64,000 nt of DNA, from positions 186,001-250,000 of the forward strand of contig NZ_LR594664.1 of the NCBI RefSeq assembly GCF_901827175.1, given 5' to 3'. Below are positions 1 through 7,966 of this stretch, one piece after another. The notes under the pieces are model-generated. The model searched no databases. It was not told where the DNA came from and saw only the letters and a list, made by a program, of their open reading frames with translations. This stretch comes from Variovorax sp. RA8. GTDB taxonomy: Bacteria; Pseudomonadota; Gammaproteobacteria; Burkholderiales; Burkholderiaceae_C. The position numbers and the translations under genes were made by a program. Every line of letters starts with the position of its first letter. The stretch's first letter is position 1.

Positions 1-405
1 GCGTTGGCCGTGCCAGTGAATGCTCGTGTGCTCTGGCAGTTTGTTGGTGACGAAGATGCGCACGCGATCGCCCTCGACCACCTCGATGGTCGGTCCGGGT
101 GACTGGCCGTTGTAACCCCAGAGGTTGGCCTTGAAGCCAGGGGCCATTTCGCGCACTACGGGCTCGGCCACCAAGTGGAACTCCTTGACGCCGTTGTTCA
201 TGCGCCAGGGCAGCGACCACCCATTGAGCGTGACAACGGGGTTGTAGGGGCGCCCCGTCGTCGGCGCCAAGGGAGGCATCGTGTCTGGCTTGGTCTGAAG
301 CACCGGCTCAGGCAAGGCCGCCATGGCGACCTTGCTCACGGAAGCGGCGGCGATGGCGCCGGTGACGGCACCTGCCCCGGTGAGAAAATTGCGTCTGTTT
401 TTCAT
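1..405 (-). CDS. Multicopper oxidase, N-terminal part (cut by window edge)
   Basis: The gene starts at 405 and runs off the left edge in frame, leaving 135 codons. The N-terminus carries a twin-arginine signal (MKNRRNFLTG at residues 1-10, then an alanine-rich core ending near AMA), as expected for a periplasmic Tat substrate that folds with copper. The last visible residues contain SIHWHGQ, the first His-X-His copper-ligand motif of multicopper oxidases. Members of this family oxidise Cu(I) in the periplasm. It lies 22 bp downstream of the TolC-family gene and is probably in the same operon. The remaining copper sites lie outside the window, so laccase-like or CopA-like subtype cannot be decided. 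Confidence 0.85.
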   Translation of the reverse strand, partial: MKNRRNFLTGAGAVTGAIAAASVSKVAMAALPEPVLQTKPDTMPPLAPTTGRPYNPVVTLNGWSLPWRMNNGVKEFHLVAEPVVREMAPGFKANLWGYNGQSPGPTIEVVEGDRVRIFVTNKLPEHTSIHWHGQR

Positions 406-427
406 ATCAATCAATGTGAGGGGCCGC

Positions 428-1849
428 TTAGTGGGCAGCGCCCGAAGCTGGTTCTGAGCCGGTGCTGGGCATCGGCGCCGCCATGGACATGGGCTTACCA
501 ATGACAGATGCCGAGAGGGCAGCGTCAGCCAGCCAGAATTGTCGCTGCGCGTCAATCGCATCAGCCACGCTCCTGATCTGGGCGCGCGCTTCCACCAGCA
601 GTTCGAACACACCGATCAGCATCCCGTTGTAGCGAAGCACGTTTTCGTCCGCGATGGTCTGGCGCAGGGGCACGATTTCGTCTCGGTAGTGCTTGGCGAT
701 GTCGTAGGCAGTGCGATAAGCGAAATACCCCTCTCGCAATTGCGATCTCGCGCCGAGCACCGTTGCGTCATAGCGATTGGCAGCGGCAAGAGATCGCGCA
801 TCTAGAAGGTCGCGTCGGGCAGAACCCCAGTCGAACAGCGGCAACACGATGTCGAGCTCGAAGCCACGACGGGTGCTCTTCGTGCCTTCGGCGTTGTCGA
901 AGATGGTGTCTCGCCTTCCACCCACTTCCACGTCGATGAACGTCGACAGCAGGTTGATCCCTTGCGACTTTCCGGCAACATCCAGTTGGGCCCGGGCGAG
1001 CTGCACGTCCAGGCGCTGCTCGCTGGCAGTCGCGGCTACTTCGCGAGGCTCGCGAGGCGTCTTTGGCAGATCTGGCAGCCGCTCGGGCAGTTTGAGCTTG
1101 GCAGCCTGGGCATCCGCCAGACCCAGCGCGCGAACCAACTCCTCACGTGTGGCCGTGACCGCATGGCGCGCAGAAGCAAGCTGAGTCACCGCGTCCGCAT
1201 AGAACACCTGCTGGCGCGCGCGCTGGAGTTTGCTGAAGTTGCCGATGAGCTGCATACGGCGCGCCAGTTCCGCGCTGGCCTCCGCCGATTCCTTGACCTG
1301 CTCCGCGTACTGAAGTGACTGCTGAGCTGCGACGGCGCGCACCCAGGCTTGCCTCACCTGCGTGACCTGGTCCACGACGGTCCCCGTGAGCTGCACCTTC
1401 GCCTGCGCCGCCTGGCTTTTCGAGATGGCCAGCCGCTGGGGCAAGAGGATCAGGTCCACCAGGCCGAACGACAACAGCCTTCCGATCTCGAGCTCGTCGC
1501 CGAGGCGCACGCGCTCGAACGTGAAAATCGGATTGGGAAGTCGGCTGGTCTGATTGGCTGCTGCAATGTTCGCCCAGTTCTCTGCAATCAAGGCCTGAAG
1601 CGCCGGGCTGTTGGCGAGCGCAACCTGCACCGCGTCGGCTTGGGACAGTGGCTTGGCCAGTAACTCCTCGGTCAGCGCCGAGCGACGATCGCGCTCCTCC
1701 TTTGTGCGGCTGATTTCCAGCTTGCCTTGCGTGAAGGCCTGGGCGTTGGTGTTCGTTTCCTGCAGCGCGTCGTCGACGCTCACAGTGGCGCAGCCCGCGA
1801 GAAAAACGGCGGCGGCGGAAATGGCTGTCAGGCGCAACACATGCCTCAT
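428..1849 (-). CDS. TolC-family outer-membrane efflux protein (lipoprotein)
   Basis: A 473-residue protein of the usual length for TolC/CzcC/CusC-type outer-membrane channels. The signal peptide ends in a lipobox (LAGC near residues 18-21), so it should be lipid-anchored in the outer membrane. The body is rich in Ala, Gln, Arg and Leu in heptad-like helical stretches, as in the TolC barrel-helix fold. The start codon overlaps the stop of the upstream small gene by four bases (ATGA), indicating translational coupling, and a multicopper oxidase gene follows after 22 bp. With that neighbour a copper-related export role is likely, but no RND pump gene for it lies in view. Confidence 0.85.
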   Translation of the reverse strand: MRHVLRLTAISAAAVFLAGCATVSVDDALQETNTNAQAFTQGKLEISRTKEERDRRSALTEELLAKPLSQADAVQVALANSPALQALIAENWANIAAANQTSRLPNPIFTFERVRLGDELEIGRLLSFGLVDLILLPQRLAISKSQAAQAKVQLTGTVVDQVTQVRQAWVRAVAAQQSLQYAEQVKESAEASAELARRMQLIGNFSKLQRARQQVFYADAVTQLASARHAVTATREELVRALGLADAQAAKLKLPERLPDLPKTPREPREVAATASEQRLDVQLARAQLDVAGKSQGINLLSTFIDVEVGGRRDTIFDNAEGTKSTRRGFELDIVLPLFDWGSARRDLLDARSLAAANRYDATVLGARSQLREGYFAYRTAYDIAKHYRDEIVPLRQTIADENVLRYNGMLIGVFELLVEARAQIRSVADAIDAQRQFWLADAALSASVIGKPMSMAAPMPSTGSEPASGAAH

Positions 1850-2181
1850 GGTTGCTCCTTCTTGGCGGGCATCGCGTGGCCGGCATGCGGATCGGAGGCC
1901 GCCTTGGCCGGCGGACCGTCTACGGGGCTGGTTGCTTCACTGACCTCCTTGGCATACGCGCGCCAGCCGCCGCGCAGATGAACGGTATCGTTGGCCTCTT
2001 TCCACGGAATGGCTTTTTCCTCCGCATAGGAGCGATAGCCCTCGAACGCGGATCGGTAGGGCAACGTCGGTGGTTGGGTCGGTGGTGGCTCAGATGGCGC
2101 GGGCGCCGTTTGGGCGATCGCTGTCAGGGCCACGAGGGCGGGCAATGCGGCCAGCCAACGGGCTGGCGAAGAAAAAGACAT
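1846..2181 (-). CDS. Small exported protein of unknown function, copper operon
   Basis: A 111-residue protein with an N-terminal hydrophobic signal segment (residues about 8-23, ending in AIAQ), then a proline-rich stretch, a central part containing YRSYAEEKAIPWKEAND and LRGGWRAYAKE, and a tail with HAGHAMP that could bind metal. It is not a known enzyme. Its stop overlaps the start of the TolC-family gene (ATGA), so the two are co-translated. Similar small proteins occur beside TolC/multicopper oxidase pairs in Burkholderiales (from memory). A periplasmic accessory role in copper handling is an inference from context. Confidence 0.7.
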   Translation of the reverse strand: MSFSSPARWLAALPALVALTAIAQTAPAPSEPPPTQPPTLPYRSAFEGYRSYAEEKAIPWKEANDTVHLRGGWRAYAKEVSEATSPVDGPPAKAASDPHAGHAMPAKKEQP

Positions 2182-2286
2182 GGAATCCTCGGAAGTTCAT
2201 GGACGGAATGCATCGCGCCAAACACGGACGCGACGACTGGCGTGGCATGAGGGCCTGCGAATGCGATCGCAGACGTGCGGACGCGA

Positions 2287-2670
2287 CTAGGCCCGAGGGG
2301 GTTTGTCGAGGACGCCGGGCGAGGTGCTCGCTACGGCGATGAATGGCTCTGCCAGATCCGCATCCGGCAGAGGCTGCGGAGAAGTGCTGAACTGGGTGGT
2401 GGTCAAAGCGACGGCGTGGCATGCACTGCAGGTGCCACACTTGTGATCATCGGCCGACTTCGAAGAAAGGTCTTCGTGGTCGCCGGAATGATCCTGATCG
2501 GGCGCCGCATGGTGATGCTTGCCATGATCGTGCGGTCCAACTTCCACCATTTCCAGGGCGGCACTGCCGTCAGCATGCGCTGGCGCGCACACCATGGACG
2601 CCGCCGCGTACCCTTGAAAGAGCACGGCGAACATGGCAGCCCAAACCAGGAAGGCGCGAAAGCGACGCAT
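2287..2670 (-). CDS. His/Cys-rich small exported protein (CopL/CzcI/DUF2946-like)
   Basis: A 127-residue protein with an N-terminal hydrophobic signal segment (residues about 7-24), a histidine/aspartate-rich centre (HDHGKHHH, then further His), a CGTCSACH motif and a C-terminus ending DKPPRA. This pattern matches the loosely defined group of small exported metal-associated proteins (CopL, CzcI, DUF2946) that precede metal-efflux operons. It is probably the first gene of the minus-strand operon, 105 bp upstream of the next. Metal binding by the His cluster and CxxC is inferred. The function is not established from sequence alone. Confidence 0.7.
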   Translation of the reverse strand: MRRFRAFLVWAAMFAVLFQGYAAASMVCAPAHADGSAALEMVEVGPHDHGKHHHAAPDQDHSGDHEDLSSKSADDHKCGTCSACHAVALTTTQFSTSPQPLPDADLAEPFIAVASTSPGVLDKPPRA

Positions 2671-2865
2671 CGGAGAATTTTACCCGGCTGCCTTGGAGGG
2701 CAGGTTACATATTTGTAATGTGGCGCCAAATTGAACTTTCGCCCGGAAGACTGAGGAAAACGCACATATGGGGCGGGTTCAGCATCATGGGCCAGGCCAG
2801 ACGAGCGTCGCTTGCTGCGGTGCTCGTGATTGAATACAGGCTTCGCGCGCAACAATAAATAGACG

Positions 2866-4128
2866 ATGTCAATCGGCCTCGATGTTCTCATTGCTCACTG
2901 GAAGACCGACTCCCTCGGCACCTACAACTCCTGGTTTCTGTGGGACGAACGGCTCAAGAACTTTCGATCCATCCGTCGTGGGCTTGCCCAGGTCGTGAAG
3001 GACATTGAGGCTGGTACTTTCGGCAATAGTTTCCGAGGCTCTTCGCTCGAAACGGTCGTCGGTTCCGTGGCTGAGCAGCGCCAGATATTCAAGGGAGCAG
3101 ACCACGCCTTCCTCTGGAAGCCCAAGCTGCGTATCCCCGACATCTACGAGAACGCGTCCAATCAACGCGCCTTTGCCCGCCTGCTGCATGCATGCGATTG
3201 CTGCGACAGCGCCGAAGAGATCATCCAGGCGATCCGCCGGATCGATGCGATACAAATCAAGGGTTTGGGCCCGGCAGTTGCGAACCTGCTCTACTTCGTG
3301 CACCCGACCCTGGTCATGCCATTCAACACCGCCATCGTCAGGGGATACAACGCGGTCACCGGCAGCAACGTCAAGCTGGGGCGCTGGGACCATTATCTTT
3401 CGATGCGCGAAGGCTGCATTCGCTTGAATACGCAGCATCGACACGCATTGTCGAACGACATGGGCGCGTTGGCTGGTCTGCTCTTCGACATAGGCAGCGG
3501 CCGGTACGCGGCGCCTCCGCGCGCCGACGACGCACGCGCCCTTGAAGCTTGGAAAACCGACCTGCAGAAGGTCCGCGAGGAGTCGGCCGCCGCATACAAG
3601 CAATGGATGGCTGAACGAGACAGCGATGCCACACATACCGAAATTCAAGGCTGGCTTCGCGATCTGGGCAAGTCGCTCGGGTTCGGAGTCTGGATTGCCT
3701 CCAACGACCAAGGCCGACCCTACGCAGGCGGACGACTTGCCGACGGATGCCTTGCGCATTTGCCGGATGGAACGAATGGTGGGCTCGACTCGGTGCCGCT
3801 GATCGACGTGATGTGGGTAGAAGCCGATGGATCGAGAGTCGCTGCTGCTTTCGAGGTTGAGCACTCCACATCCATCTACTCCGGCATCGTCCGAATGCTC
3901 GACCTTGCGCTGGGTAGCAAGCTCGGAGCCACCAGCGCCATGTTTCTTGTTGCACCTGACAACCGTCGCGACGATGTCCAGGCTCAGCTACGGCGACCAG
4001 CCTTCTCTCGGGTTGCGGAACTGGGAATTCGCTATCTGCCCTATAGCGAACTCAAGAGTCACCGCGAAGCAATCGCTCGGTTCGGAACTGGGCTGAAGCC
4101 GTTGCTTGAGATATCTCGTTCCCTTTGA
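2866..4128 (+). CDS. Putative nuclease with HhH motif and restriction-endonuclease-like C-terminus
   Basis: A 420-residue cytoplasmic protein with no signal or membrane segment. Residues about 124-147 (IQIKGLGPAVANLLYFV) resemble the helix-hairpin-helix DNA-binding element of DNA glycosylases. A linker rich in charged residues (220-260) follows. The C-terminal domain has acidic positions spaced like a PD-(D/E)xK core (IDVMW at 313-317, then AAFEVEHSTSIYSG at 327-340), although a Glu-Val-Glu-His replaces the usual ExK. The EVEHSTSIYSG motif occurs in restriction-like proteins (from memory). It stands alone, divergent from the copper operon, with no methyltransferase beside it. A defence or DNA-repair nuclease is a plausible but unproven call. 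Confidence 0.55.
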   Translation: MSIGLDVLIAHWKTDSLGTYNSWFLWDERLKNFRSIRRGLAQVVKDIEAGTFGNSFRGSSLETVVGSVAEQRQIFKGADHAFLWKPKLRIPDIYENASNQRAFARLLHACDCCDSAEEIIQAIRRIDAIQIKGLGPAVANLLYFVHPTLVMPFNTAIVRGYNAVTGSNVKLGRWDHYLSMREGCIRLNTQHRHALSNDMGALAGLLFDIGSGRYAAPPRADDARALEAWKTDLQKVREESAAAYKQWMAERDSDATHTEIQGWLRDLGKSLGFGVWIASNDQGRPYAGGRLADGCLAHLPDGTNGGLDSVPLIDVMWVEADGSRVAAAFEVEHSTSIYSGIVRMLDLALGSKLGATSAMFLVAPDNRRDDVQAQLRRPAFSRVAELGIRYLPYSELKSHREAIARFGTGLKPLLEISRSL

Positions 4129-4245
4129 GAGAGTAGGGTCGACAATCGCAGTCCCGTCCGTCGACCGCTCCGCGTCCTCGCCGATGCAGCGCGACAAGAG
4201 GCAGAATCCTCCCATGTTCAACCTGTGGCCTATTCGGAGACGCGC

Positions 4246-4437
4246 ATGAATCTGGGGGGACGTTGGATTCCGATAGATCTGGCCAACACACTCTTGCTGA
4301 CCTGGGTGATTTCCACCGTTGTCTTTGGGGCGATCGTCTATTGGCTCACCACCCGCAAGCCGCCACCGCCGGATCGCAAGCGAGTCCGGGTTCGTCGCGG
4401 CCGAGGGAAGCGGCGCGCTTGGCGCTTCAGGCGCTAA
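4246..4437 (+). CDS. Small single-pass membrane protein with basic tail
   Basis: A 63-residue protein: one hydrophobic segment (residues about 13-36, LLLTWVISTVVFGAIVYWL) followed by a proline patch and a tail dominated by arginine and lysine. The ATG at 4246 is preferred over an in-frame GTG at 4225. The charge bias predicts an N-out or periplasmic N-terminus and a cytosolic basic tail. No family is recognised. Three other small proteins in this window (near 48.4, 59.1 and 59.4 kb) share this architecture, although clear sequence similarity is seen only between the 48.4 and 59.1 kb pair. Confidence 0.5.
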   Translation: MNLGGRWIPIDLANTLLLTWVISTVVFGAIVYWLTTRKPPPPDRKRVRVRRGRGKRRAWRFRR

Positions 4438-4590
4438 AAAATCTGGCTTCGACCGGACGGAGCAGCGCGGCCCTCGCGTCCACAGACAAGCTTCATGCTT
4501 CCATCCGAAGGCAATCCGCTGGGTCCCCTGCCTTCGACCTGCCATCAATGCACCAGGGACGGCCTGTCAGCACCATTTCTTGGTTGCTCC

Positions 4591-4622
4591 GTAAGCGCGC
4601 GGCGAACCCGTCTTGACGACGG
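4591..4622 (+). repeat. IS66 left terminal inverted repeat
   Basis: Starts GTAAGCGCGCGGCG and contains CCCGTCTTGA. It pairs with the end at 7053-7084, matching at about 23 of 32 positions. Confidence 0.9.
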
Positions 4623-4629
4623 GCGCAGA

Positions 4630-6213
4630 TCAGGAGGTTGCTGCGCACTGCCACCGATGGGGCAGCAACTCGTCGATGCGGCTGGCCGGCTGCGTAGGCA
4701 AGCGCTCGAGGATGTCCTTCAAGTACGCGTGCGGCTCGTGCCCGTTCAGGCGCGCCGAGTGCACCAGGCTCATGACCGCGGCGGCCCGCTGGCCGGCGCG
4801 CAAGCTGCCGGCGAACAGCCAGTTGGACCGGCCGAGCGCGATGGGCCGGATCTGGTTTTCCACCCGGTTGTTGTCCGCAGGTAGGTCGCCATCGTCGATG
4901 TAGCGCGTCAGCGCCTGCCAGCGCTTTAAGCTGTAGTCGATGGCCCTGGCGGTGGCTGACCCTTCAGGCACCTTCTGTCGCTGCGCGGTGAGCCACTGGC
5001 GCAACGCATCGGCCACCTTGCGAGAGCGCTCTTGGCGGATGCGCTTGCGCTCCTCGGTGGATAGTGCGGCCACGTCGCGCTCGATGTCGTAAAGCTCGCC
5101 GAAGAACTTCAGCGCCCGCTCACCAACCGGACTGCCGTGGTTGGCCCACAGCTCATGGAACTTGCGCCTCGCGTGCGCAAGGCAGCCCGCCTCTGTGACC
5201 CCGAGCTCGAAGCATGCCTTGTAGCCCGAGAAGTCATCGCACACTAGTGTCCCGCACCAGCCATGCTCACCCGTGAGACCGAGGAAGGCTCGGGCATGCT
5301 GGCCGCCGCGGCCTTCGGCGAAGTCGAACACCACGGCACGCAGGGCGCTGTAGGCCGTCGTGCAGTAGCTCCAGAGGTAGGCCCGATGTGTCTTGCCGTT
5401 GCCGGGCTTGAGCATCGCCACCGGCGTCTCGTCGGCATGCAGCACGCGGTCCTCGAGCATCTCGCGCTTGAGCGCGTCCACCAGCGGCTGCAATTGCACG
5501 CCGCACTGGCCAACCCAGGCGCCCAGCGTGGAACGAGGGACGGCCAGGCCAGCGCGGCCGAAGATAGCTTCTTGCCTGTACAGCGGCAGGTGATCGAGGT
5601 ACTTGGCCACCAGCACCTGGGCCAGCAGTCCTGCCGTGGGGATGCCCTTGTCGATGATGTGCGGCGCCACCGGTGCCTGGATCAGGGTCTCGCACCGCGC
5701 GCATACCCACTTGCCGCGAACGTGGCGCTCCACCGTGAACACGCCGGGCTGGTAGTCGAGCTTCTCGGACACATCCTCGCCTATGCGCTCAAGCCTGCAG
5801 CCGCATGCGCAGGTGGCGCTCTGAGGCTCATGGTGGATCTCGCGGCGCGGCAGGTTCACTGGCAGCACCTGGCGCTTGGGCTGCTGCTTGTCTTGCGGCG
5901 CAGTCTTGGCAGGTGCGATCTGCTCCAACTCACGCTCCAGTGCCGCGAGATCAGCGTCGATGCTCTCCTCTAGGAGGCTCTTCTGCTCGGCAGTGAAGGC
6001 TTCGGACTTGGCGGCGAACTTCAGCCGCTTGAGCACGGCCATCTCGTGCGTGAGCTTGTCGATGGCAGCCTGCTTGAACGCAATCTCGTGGTCGCGTCGC
6101 TGGATCTCCAGCTTGTTGGCTTGCACCTGGCCCATGAGCGACTGCACCATCTCGCGCAGTTGCTGCGCGTCCAGGTGATCAAGGTTGGTGGCCGTGTCGC
6201 TCACGGAAGGCAA
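4630..6213 (-). CDS. tnpC: IS66 family transposase TnpC (DDE enzyme)
   Basis: A 527-residue protein, full length for IS66 TnpC. The N-terminal region (about 10-90) is a predicted coiled coil (leucine-zipper-like TnpC homeodomain part). A zinc-finger section with CxC and CxxC pairs follows (about 135-180, including ATCACGCR and CARCET). The DDE catalytic domain comes next, with acidic motifs such as HADETPV and VCDDFSGYK, and a C-terminal part contains DDGDLPADNNRVENQIRPIA, typical of the third catalytic Glu. It catalyses cut-and-paste of the element. No frameshift or stop is visible. Confidence 0.95.
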   Translation of the reverse strand: MPSVSDTATNLDHLDAQQLREMVQSLMGQVQANKLEIQRRDHEIAFKQAAIDKLTHEMAVLKRLKFAAKSEAFTAEQKSLLEESIDADLAALERELEQIAPAKTAPQDKQQPKRQVLPVNLPRREIHHEPQSATCACGCRLERIGEDVSEKLDYQPGVFTVERHVRGKWVCARCETLIQAPVAPHIIDKGIPTAGLLAQVLVAKYLDHLPLYRQEAIFGRAGLAVPRSTLGAWVGQCGVQLQPLVDALKREMLEDRVLHADETPVAMLKPGNGKTHRAYLWSYCTTAYSALRAVVFDFAEGRGGQHARAFLGLTGEHGWCGTLVCDDFSGYKACFELGVTEAGCLAHARRKFHELWANHGSPVGERALKFFGELYDIERDVAALSTEERKRIRQERSRKVADALRQWLTAQRQKVPEGSATARAIDYSLKRWQALTRYIDDGDLPADNNRVENQIRPIALGRSNWLFAGSLRAGQRAAAVMSLVHSARLNGHEPHAYLKDILERLPTQPASRIDELLPHRWQCAATS

Positions 6214-6269
6214 TGATGCCCCAGGACACTGGGGCGAGCATCAGCAACTTCGGCAATTGCGCTGCCGCG

Positions 6270-6602
6270 CTACAGCACGCAGATGACGCCAGCCTCGCCG
6301 ACGCGTTGCCAAGGCAGGCCAAGCACTAGGGCATCGAACTGCGCACGGCTCAAGCCAAGTGTGGGCGCGGCATCGTTGGGCCAGATGAACTTGCCTTGAT
6401 GCAGGCGTCGGGCTGCCAACCAGATGCCGATGCCGTCGTGCACGAGGACCTTCATTCGGTTAGCCCGACGGTTGGCGAACAAATAGGCGTGATGCGGCCT
6501 GGCGGCGCCGAACACGCGCACGACACGCGCCAACGCAGCTTCGGTGCCCGAGCGCATGTCCAGCGGTTCCACGGCCAGCCAGACGGCTTCGACCTTGATC
6601 AC
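6270..6602 (-). CDS. tnpB: IS66 family accessory protein TnpB
   Basis: About 110 residues, the usual length of IS66 Orf2/TnpB. It contains the family signatures EPLDMRSGTE and VLVHDGIGIWLAARRLHQGK, and ends close to a W-R motif. A GTG start at 6602 is chosen because it overlaps the tnpA stop (GTGA), the arrangement typical of the family, and gives the canonical N-terminus beginning M-I-K-V. TnpB is needed for IS66 transposition, but its biochemical role is not known. Confidence 0.92.
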   Translation of the reverse strand: MIKVEAVWLAVEPLDMRSGTEAALARVVRVFGAARPHHAYLFANRRANRMKVLVHDGIGIWLAARRLHQGKFIWPNDAAPTLGLSRAQFDALVLGLPWQRVGEAGVICVL

Positions 6603-7006
6603 CGCAGCAACTCGCGCAGCCAGCCGCCGCACTCGCTGGCCAACCCAGTTGGCCAGGTCACGACGACACTCATGGCGCCACGTCGCAGCTCGATGCGGAT
6701 GTCACTGGGCGGCTCAGCCGGCCCGCCCGCAGCGGGCAGTTGAACGGGCACGAATGCCGCAGTCGTCGGGGCCGAAGCGGCCCTGGGCAACGCCTTGGGC
6801 GCATCGAGCGGCGCCGGTCCGCGCGGTGGGACTTCCGCGTCACGTACCCATCGACGCACCAGGTTCGCATTGATGCCGTTGGCCATGGCCACGGACGCTG
6901 ACGAAACGCCCGGCTTACTGCACGCCGCCACCACGTGAGCCTTGAACTCCGGGCTGTGCTTGCGTCGCCGCCGACGACCTGCGCTAAGAGCAACTGTAGT
7001 GTCCAT
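6599..7006 (-). CDS. tnpA: IS66 family TnpA (helix-turn-helix accessory protein)
   Basis: A 135-residue protein. Residues about 10-60 (RRRRKHSPEFKAHVVAAC, followed by SSASVAMANGINANLVRRW) form the IS3/IS66 helix-turn-helix domain that binds terminal DNA. It is the promoter-proximal gene of the element and overlaps tnpB by four bases. The tail contains a proline/alanine linker and the segment VVVTWPTGLASECGGWLREL seen in IS66 Orf1 proteins. Confidence 0.92.
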   Translation of the reverse strand: MDTTVALSAGRRRRRKHSPEFKAHVVAACSKPGVSSASVAMANGINANLVRRWVRDAEVPPRGPAPLDAPKALPRAASAPTTAAFVPVQLPAAGGPAEPPSDIRIELRRGAMSVVVTWPTGLASECGGWLRELLR

Positions 7007-7052
7007 TACTCCACCAAGAAGTTAAGTGGAGTAGTGGATCCTTGCGCGTACA

Positions 7053-7084
7053 CCGAAATCAAGACGGGATGGCTAGCCGCTTAC
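7053..7084 (-). repeat. IS66 right terminal inverted repeat
   Basis: Read on the minus strand it begins GTAAGCGGCTAGCC and contains CCCGTCTTGA. It is the partner of 4591-4622, and the 8-bp target duplication GTTGCTCC follows at 7085-7092. Confidence 0.9.
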
Positions 7085-7928
7085 GTTGCTCCGAACATTC
7101 GGAAGCAGCTTGGTCTACGAAGTAAAGGCCCGTGAACCATGGGAACGAGCGCTGCGGATGGCCCGGGAGATAGAGGCCGCGCTCATGCACCGGCCATTCG
7201 TCCTTGAGGATATAGCCCTGGGCCTCCATGTCCCGCACAAGCCGCCGCTTGTTGTAGACATGCAGCGGAACGATCGAACCTTCGCCAACGTTTTGGGCGG
7301 TGATGAAGTCTTCACCTCCATAGAGGGGCAACTTGTTGAGAAGCACATGGCGAGGTCGGGAGGCACAACGTGAAACAAGGTGGTTGGGTCTCGCATCTTC
7401 GAGGTAATGTATGGCGCCCGCAGCAATCCAGATGTCGCAGGCCTCTTCGACCATGGCCTCTTGAAGATCTTCGGTGAAAGTTAGCGCTCGGGCCTGGTTT
7501 TCCTCAGCCATCTTACGGCCGACCGCAACCATCGATGGGACCTCGACGACGTGCCAGCTCAGTTCGGCAGGCATCTCGATGTAGCGCCGATAGGCAAAGT
7601 AGTGAACACCCACCGAGCCGCCGATATCGAGCACCTTCGAGGCACCACCACGGAAGGCGTGCTCCAACCACAACATCACGGGGTAGTCATAGGCGAAGAC
7701 CTTCTTCGCACGAATGGTGACATATTCCGCTGCCAACGCCTCATGATCGAACTCCGGATTCTTTGGCAAGCACGCTCGCGCTTCGTCGAAGCTTTCATAC
7801 ACACCGAAATAGGCGCCCGCTCCCTGAAGGGGAGAAAGAAACTGCTGGCGGCGCCAGCGCAGGAGCGCAGGCCTCGTGATAGGACCTTCGAGAAGGTCAC
7901 GCACCGTTTGAGTCAGCCCAGTTGTCAT
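7059..7928 (-). CDS. TIGR04325-type SAM-dependent methyltransferase, 3' end altered by IS66
   Basis: Encodes about 289 residues with a Rossmann SAM-binding loop (KVLDIGGSVGVHYFAYRR) and a later acidic strand and active-site region (DIWIAAGAIHYLED), matching the family called methyltransferase TIGR04325. The ATG at 7928 is favoured over a GTG at 7967 because AAGGAAAAAAGG lies just before it. IS66 is inserted after codon CAA (Q) near the end. The current tail RKRLAIPS comes from the element. Joining the flanks restores a different tail (PRNGADRPSLVH) and a stop at 4545-4547. The enzyme core is intact, so it may still work. It probably modifies the product of the adjacent PKS-NRPS genes. Confidence 0.8.
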   Translation of the reverse strand: MTTGLTQTVRDLLEGPITRPALLRWRRQQFLSPLQGAGAYFGVYESFDEARACLPKNPEFDHEALAAEYVTIRAKKVFAYDYPVMLWLEHAFRGGASKVLDIGGSVGVHYFAYRRYIEMPAELSWHVVEVPSMVAVGRKMAEENQARALTFTEDLQEAMVEEACDIWIAAGAIHYLEDARPNHLVSRCASRPRHVLLNKLPLYGGEDFITAQNVGEGSIVPLHVYNKRRLVRDMEAQGYILKDEWPVHERGLYLPGHPQRSFPWFTGLYFVDQAASECSEQRKRLAIPS

Positions 7929-7966
7929 AGCCTTTTTTCCTTGGGTTCTCGGGTCAACAGAAGGCA

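Larger units (their letters stand above)
4591..7084. mobile_element. Complete IS66-family insertion sequence
   Basis: The element is 2494 bp long and carries tnpA, tnpB and tnpC on the minus strand. Both ends start GTAAGCG and share an imperfect inverted repeat of about 32 bp. It is flanked by a perfect 8-bp direct repeat, GTTGCTCC, at 4583-4590 and 7085-7092, the duplication size known for IS66 insertions. All three genes are open, so it may be active. It interrupts the last codons of the TIGR04325-type methyltransferase gene. Confidence 0.95.
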
